From assembly GCA_963811225.1 (NCBI GenBank), contig CAWEQO010000015.1:124001-188000 (forward strand): a stretch of 64,000 nt of DNA, in the 5' to 3' direction. Below are positions 60,120-64,000 of the stretch, piece after piece (positions within the stretch are counted from its first letter, which is position 1; the number at the start of each line of letters is the position of its first letter). Origin of the DNA: CAWEQO01 sp963811225 (GTDB taxonomy: Bacteria; Chloroflexota; Anaerolineae; Anaerolineales; Anaerolineaceae). A program made the translations under genes and the position numbers. Below the pieces are notes generated by a model. The model saw nothing but the letters and a program-made list of their open reading frames with translations. It did no database searches and had not been told where the DNA came from.

Positions 60120-62353
60120 AGGGTGCTTCAGAGTTGTCTGGGCGTTCGCGTAAACGGCCCAGCGCTTCGGACCCTCAATCCGATAGTTCTTCCGACGCGA
60201 ACCTGACCGATCAGGTTGCGAATTTTGCGGTGCAGTTTCGCCGCTTCGGTTGGGATATACTGGGCATTGGGCTGTTGGCTCTGTCCATCATGACATTATT
60301 AGGTTTAATGGGCTTGACCCAGGGAGCGCTTGTGTCTCTCTGGGTTTCGTTCTTACGGGCCTGGCTGGGGTGGGGCAGCTTCCTGATCATCGCCCTGGGC
60401 GGCATTATCGGCCTGCTGGCCTTGTGGCGGCATTTTACCGAGCTTCCGGCTTTCAATTTAGGGCGCATCCTGGCCCTGGAAGGTATGTGCTTTACCCTAC
60501 TGGCCGTCCTGTCCATTATGGGCGGTCATTTGATCGACCGCGCCGATGCCGGTTTGGATGGCGGCCGCGTTGGTTGGGCGCTGGCGGAACTGCTAAACGG
60601 TTGGCTGCCCGGTCCGCTCAGCATGGCGGTCTTGATTGTGCTGATGCTGCTGTTCTTTATGGCCGGGTTTGGCCTGTTCCAGCCGCTTGCGCAGCAGTTC
60701 GACGCCTGGCTGCTGGATGATCCGTTGGAAGAGGACGAAGAGCTCGACGGTTACGAAGACGAAGGGCTGCTTGCGCCGGAAGACGTCGAAGAGCCGCTGG
60801 AAGCGCCGGAGACGAAGGGCCGCAAGCGCGGCAGCCGCTCCGCAGGGAGCGCATTGACCTCTCCGCCGCGCAACACTAACTTGCCACCGCTCAACCTGCT
60901 GCTGCAAGATCGAACCTCTCGCCCAGACGAGGCCGAGCATCACCAGACTGCCGATCTGATCAAACAGACCCTGGCGGAATTTGGCATCCCGGCCGAAGTG
61001 CGCGGATACCGGGTCGGCCCAACGGTGACCCAGTATGCGGTCGAGCCGGGCTTCATTGAAAAGGCAGGTTCGGACGGCAAGACCTCCTGGCAAAAGGTGC
61101 GCGTCTCGCAGATCTCGGCCTTGGCGCGCGATCTGGCCCTGGCCCTTTCGGCCGAGCGGCTGCGCATCGAAGCCCCCGTACCTGGGCGGTCGTTCGTTGG
61201 CATTGAGGTGCCGAACGAGCACGGCTCCATGGTGCGGCTGCGCTCCATCCTCGAAAGCCCCGAATTCAACAAGCTCAACTCGTCCCTTTCCATAGCCCTC
61301 GGCCGAGACGTCTCCGGCCTGCCGGTCGCAGCCGACCTGGCGCGCATGCCGCATTTGCTGGTCGCCGGTACGACCGGCTCGGGCAAGTCGGTTTGCATCG
61401 CCGCCTTAACCATGTCCCTGGTGATGAACAACACTCCAGAGGAATTGCGCCTGGCCATGCTCGACCCGAAGATGGTGGAGCTGGTGCGTTTCAATGGCCT
61501 GCCGCACTTGCTGGGTAAGGTGGAGACCCAAACCGAGCGCATGGTGGGTGTGCTGCGCTGGGCATTGGCCGAGATGGATGCCCGCTATCGACTGTTGGAA
61601 TCGGCCCGGGCGCGCGACCTGAACAGCTACAACAAGCGCCAGCAGCGCAAGAAACTGCGCACGCTGCCCCGGATCGTCATCCTGGTCGACGAATTGGCCG
61701 ACTTGATGATGTCGGCTCCCGACCAGACCGAGCATGCCCTGGTTCGCCTGGCGCAGCTGGCGCGTGCCACCGGTATCCACCTGGTGGTCGCCACCCAGCG
61801 TCCCAGCACCGACGTGCTCACCGGCCTGATCAAGGCCAACTTCCCCGCCCGTATCTCCTTCACCGTAGCCTCCTCGATCGATTCGCGCGTCATCCTTGAC
61901 ACGAACGGCGCAGAGACGCTGCTCGGGCGCGGCGATATGCTGTTCCTCAACCCCGAGGTTGGCGTCCCGCAGCGCTCGCAAGGCGTGCTGGTCACCGATC
62001 ACGAGGTGGAGCGCATTATCGAGTTCTGGAATAAACTGGCGCCCACCGAGCAGTCGGAGGCGCCCTGGGAATCACTGCTGGATGACGATGAGGACGAAGC
62101 CGACAAGCTGATCGATCGGGCGACCGAGATCGTGCGGAAGACCCAGCACGCCAGCGCCTCCATGCTTCAGCGCCGCCTGCGCATCGGCTATCCGCGCGCC
62201 GCCCGCTTGATCGATGAGCTGGAGGAGCTGGGCGTGGTCGGGCCGTCACTCGGTGGGGGTCGCGAGCGCGAAGTGCTTCTGCCGCGCGATGATGACGAAG
62301 AAAATGATTTGATGTTCGACTCTGGCGAAGCACAAGACGACAACGACGAATAA
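60116..62353 (+). CDS. ftsK: DNA translocase FtsK/SpoIIIE
   Basis: 745 residues. Four transmembrane segments lie in residues 45-190 (ILGIGLLALSIMTLLGLMGL and others), followed by an acidic linker (EEDEELDGYEDEGLLAPEDVEE). The motor has Walker A VAGTTGSGKSVCIAAL near 420 and Walker B RIVILVDELADLMM near 515. ATQRPSTDVLTGLIKANFP and the C-terminal gamma winged helix (ASMLQRRLRIGYPRAARLIDELEELGVVG), which reads KOPS/SRS sites, follow. It pumps chromosomal DNA at the septum and activates dimer resolution. It begins at ATG 60116 inside the end of the S1 gene. A perfect 70-nt palindrome follows its stop. Confidence 0.94.
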   Translation: MKGASELSGRSRKRPSASDPQSDSSSDANLTDQVANFAVQFRRFGWDILGIGLLALSIMTLLGLMGLTQGALVSLWVSFLRAWLGWGSFLIIALGGIIGLLALWRHFTELPAFNLGRILALEGMCFTLLAVLSIMGGHLIDRADAGLDGGRVGWALAELLNGWLPGPLSMAVLIVLMLLFFMAGFGLFQPLAQQFDAWLLDDPLEEDEELDGYEDEGLLAPEDVEEPLEAPETKGRKRGSRSAGSALTSPPRNTNLPPLNLLLQDRTSRPDEAEHHQTADLIKQTLAEFGIPAEVRGYRVGPTVTQYAVEPGFIEKAGSDGKTSWQKVRVSQISALARDLALALSAERLRIEAPVPGRSFVGIEVPNEHGSMVRLRSILESPEFNKLNSSLSIALGRDVSGLPVAADLARMPHLLVAGTTGSGKSVCIAALTMSLVMNNTPEELRLAMLDPKMVELVRFNGLPHLLGKVETQTERMVGVLRWALAEMDARYRLLESARARDLNSYNKRQQRKKLRTLPRIVILVDELADLMMSAPDQTEHALVRLAQLARATGIHLVVATQRPSTDVLTGLIKANFPARISFTVASSIDSRVILDTNGAETLLGRGDMLFLNPEVGVPQRSQGVLVTDHEVERIIEFWNKLAPTEQSEAPWESLLDDDEDEADKLIDRATEIVRKTQHASASMLQRRLRIGYPRAARLIDELEELGVVGPSLGGGREREVLLPRDDDEENDLMFDSGEAQDDNDE

Positions 62354-62361
62354 GCGAATTC

Positions 62362-62431
62362 GGGTAAAGATTTGTACGTTTTACTCGCTGACGTTGCAAC
62401 GTCAGCGAGTAAAACGTACAAATCTTTACCC
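62362..62431 (+). terminator. Perfect 70-nt palindrome after ftsK (35-bp arms, no spacer)
   Basis: Positions 62362-62396 are the exact reverse complement of 62397-62431, with no loop base. It begins 8 bases after the ftsK stop and ends 8 bases before the next ATG (62440). It is AT-balanced and has no T-run. As RNA it would be a hairpin with a tip of four unpaired bases. Such a perfect zero-spacer palindrome is normally unstable in replicating DNA. Confidence 0.8.
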
Positions 62432-62439
62432 AGACTTCG

Positions 62440-63303
62440 ATGGTGACCGTGGAAACCTTAGACATAATCCTCCTGATGATCTTCATATTGCTCGTCCTGA
62501 TCCCGGCGATGCTGCTGCTTGCTGCCTATCTTACTGGTCACGCTCGCCGCGCCTACCCGGTGCTGGCCGAAGATGCGATCGTGCAGGTCGGCCGAGAATC
62601 CCTGACGTCTGCCGAGCTGGCAAAGCGTTACATTCCCATCATGAAGATCCGGTCCGCCAACCCAACCCCCGACCTGCTGTGGATCTTCTATGAGATCGTG
62701 GAAAACCCCAACCGGCAAACTTATGACATTGTCTACTACGATGTTTGGGAGAATGAGATCCACCCCAACCCCACCTTGCACCGCTTTTACTCCGCCTTCC
62801 GAGCGCCTTATTATGGCTATCCCCTCTACGATATTGAGTACATTCAAGTCAGCGTTGATCGGCAGACGGGTGAGATTGTGGGCGTTATGCACGAGGACAG
62901 CCCCGGAGAGGACTATTTCGTCATGCTTAGCGAACACTTGGTGGCGCGCTACCTCCTCCGGCCGGATGGCTCTTTTGTCAAGATCATCAGTGACCGGGAG
63001 GGCCACGAGCGTTATCGGGAGCAGACCTGGCCGGTAGAATTCTCCGGCACGCATCCGGTCCTGGCAGCCGCCACCTGGAACCACCTCTCGCGCCTGATCT
63101 TGCCCGACGACACGCTCTACGATCGGATGTTCCAACCGCCGCTGCGTTATCTCACCGACCAGGATTACCGCCGCTATAAGTTCGTCCGCAAAAGCCAGGG
63201 CGATCACCGCACCCGTGAGCCTGCGCTTTCCGCCTTCTTGGGCGGGCTGGCCGCGGCCGTATTAATTGGCGTCCCCAGCTGGCTGATTTCCAAGCTGCAT
63301 TAG
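62440..63303 (+). CDS. Conserved-type membrane protein of unknown function
   Basis: 287 residues. One transmembrane helix near the start (residues 7-30; LDIILLMIFILLVLIPAMLLLAAYL) and one at the end (ALSAFLGGLAAAVLIGVPSWLI). Between them is a soluble domain of about 220 residues rich in Tyr and Pro (WIFYEIVENPNRQTYDIVYY, DVWENEIHPNP, DIEYIQVSVDRQTGEIVGVM). I do not recognise the family. The start 8 bases past the ftsK palindrome leaves little room for a separate promoter or ribosome-binding site, so its expression must depend on read-through or re-initiation around the hairpin. Confidence 0.65.
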   Translation: MVTVETLDIILLMIFILLVLIPAMLLLAAYLTGHARRAYPVLAEDAIVQVGRESLTSAELAKRYIPIMKIRSANPTPDLLWIFYEIVENPNRQTYDIVYYDVWENEIHPNPTLHRFYSAFRAPYYGYPLYDIEYIQVSVDRQTGEIVGVMHEDSPGEDYFVMLSEHLVARYLLRPDGSFVKIISDREGHERYREQTWPVEFSGTHPVLAAATWNHLSRLILPDDTLYDRMFQPPLRYLTDQDYRRYKFVRKSQGDHRTREPALSAFLGGLAAAVLIGVPSWLISKLH

Positions 63304-63485
63304 TTTCCCGATGATTTGTTGTATGTGGTTGCGATCGGCAGACCATATCAACAAAAAAATCGGACTGCGGCCCGGCCAAGAAATCCTTAATAATCGAGTA
63401 AAATTAATAGCAGGTTCCGCACGGTCGAATTGAGTTGTTATGGCGCGATCCGGCGGGCAAACCCATCCATTGAGGAATGCATTTC

Positions 63486-64000
63486 ATGAAAAAACATGTT
63501 TTGGCTTTTGGCAATCCCGTATATGACATCATCATTACACCCTTCCTTCATCCCAACGGAAGGGTACTTTCGGGCTGCTCCACAAACGCTTGTCTGGCGC
63601 TGGTCAAGCTCGGCGAAAGCGCCACGCTGGTCGGTACCGTTGGGGAGGACTATCGCTCGGAGATCCAAGGTGACCTGGAAGAGCATGGCATCGCTTACGA
63701 GTTATCCCAATCCGAGCAGACGGGGGGCTTCAAACTGGTTTACGACCGCACCGGCAACCGTGACCTTTCCGTTTTGGGTGTGGCCGCGCCGGTTCCGGCC
63801 CACAGCAACGGCTATCATCCCGTTCATTTCGTCTTGTTAGGGCCCATCCTGGGTGAGGTCAACGGTGAGCTTGCTCGCTTCGTACGCGAGACCATCGACG
63901 CCCCGATCCTGCTCGATCCGCAGGGACTGCTGCGCGGCATCGTCGACGGTAACATCGTACACGTGATGTCCGCCTCATTCGCCGAGGTCGCCGGGCTCAG
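63486..64000 (+). CDS. PfkB-family carbohydrate/nucleoside kinase, N-terminal part, cut by window edge
   Basis: At least 171 residues, continuing past the window. HVLAFGNPVYDIIITPFL opens the ribokinase/PfkB fold, then GRVLSGCSTNACLALVKLGESATLVGTVGEDYRSEIQGDL gives the conserved GG-like sugar-binding segment (GCSTNACLALVKLG). The C-terminal ATP-binding motif (DTxGAGD) lies outside, so the substrate is not determined. ATG 63486 has only a weak upstream site. The 182-base gap before it holds an AT-rich region but no clear promoter. Confidence 0.78.
   Translation, partial: MKKHVLAFGNPVYDIIITPFLHPNGRVLSGCSTNACLALVKLGESATLVGTVGEDYRSEIQGDLEEHGIAYELSQSEQTGGFKLVYDRTGNRDLSVLGVAAPVPAHSNGYHPVHFVLLGPILGEVNGELARFVRETIDAPILLDPQGLLRGIVDGNIVHVMSASFAEVAGL

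Overview
The window is gene-dense bacterial chromosomal DNA of moderately high GC. The gene set suggests Chloroflexota, probably Anaerolineae. The main pointers are two eukaryote-like (IleRS2-type) isoleucyl-tRNA synthetases in tandem, a zinc-ribbon/class III cyclase/ATPase/TPR signalling giant, many Cys-lipoproteins with Pro/Thr-rich linkers, and S1, KimA-like and RCK genes. This placement is inferred from gene content, not from a marker-gene tree. There are no tRNA or rRNA genes, CRISPR arrays, insertion sequences or phage genes. It looks like core chromosome with a few degraded genes.

Layout. 1-13 kb: the start of a secreted starch-active (GH13/pullulanase-like) protein, comM, a histidine phosphatase, a membrane sulfatase-fold enzyme, a lipoprotein, rhaA, a coiled-coil protein interrupted by an in-frame stop next to an Hsp70-like ATPase, a NYN-domain protein and a patatin. 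13-31 kb: AEC permease, SHOCT protein, beta-hydroxyacid dehydrogenase, the 1240-residue cyclase/ATPase, pentapeptide protein, MFS permease, cold-shock protein, YdcF, MalY-like lyase, rRNA-type methyltransferase, proC, TPR protein, lipoprotein and mtaB. 31-35.7 kb: ldh facing a K+ uptake operon (KimA-like permease plus two RCK/TrkA proteins). 35.7-39.5 kb: the rpmH-rnpA-yidD-(beta-propeller lipoprotein)-yidC-jag operon. 39.7-43.8 kb: pyrimidine nucleoside phosphorylase and a PAS/GAF/GGDEF protein. 43.9-51.1 kb: a T-box riboswitch with an Ile (ATC) specifier, then two IleRS genes. 51.1-53.4 kb: an overlapping PTPS-DUF123-lspA-rluD string. 53.5-64 kb: threonine aldolase, purine nucleoside phosphorylase, a frameshifted membrane protein, GNAT, a 7TM-GAF regulator, an S1 protein overlapping ftsK, an unknown membrane protein, and the start of a PfkB-family kinase.

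The most striking non-coding feature is a set of about fifteen intergenic inverted repeats with near-perfect arms of 12 to 35 bp. Their arm sequences are unrelated to one another. Most begin 3 to 40 nt after a stop codon and most lack a U-tract. Two lie between divergent genes, where terminators are not expected. The largest (62362-62431) is a perfect 70-nt palindrome with no spacer. They probably act as terminators or 3'-end protectors. Perfect arms with no shared sequence imply either strong selection on structure or repeated arm-templated correction.

Two genes are disrupted: an in-frame TAA at 9371-9373 and a +1 frameshift at about 56343-56347. Each could be real decay, recoding or an assembly error.
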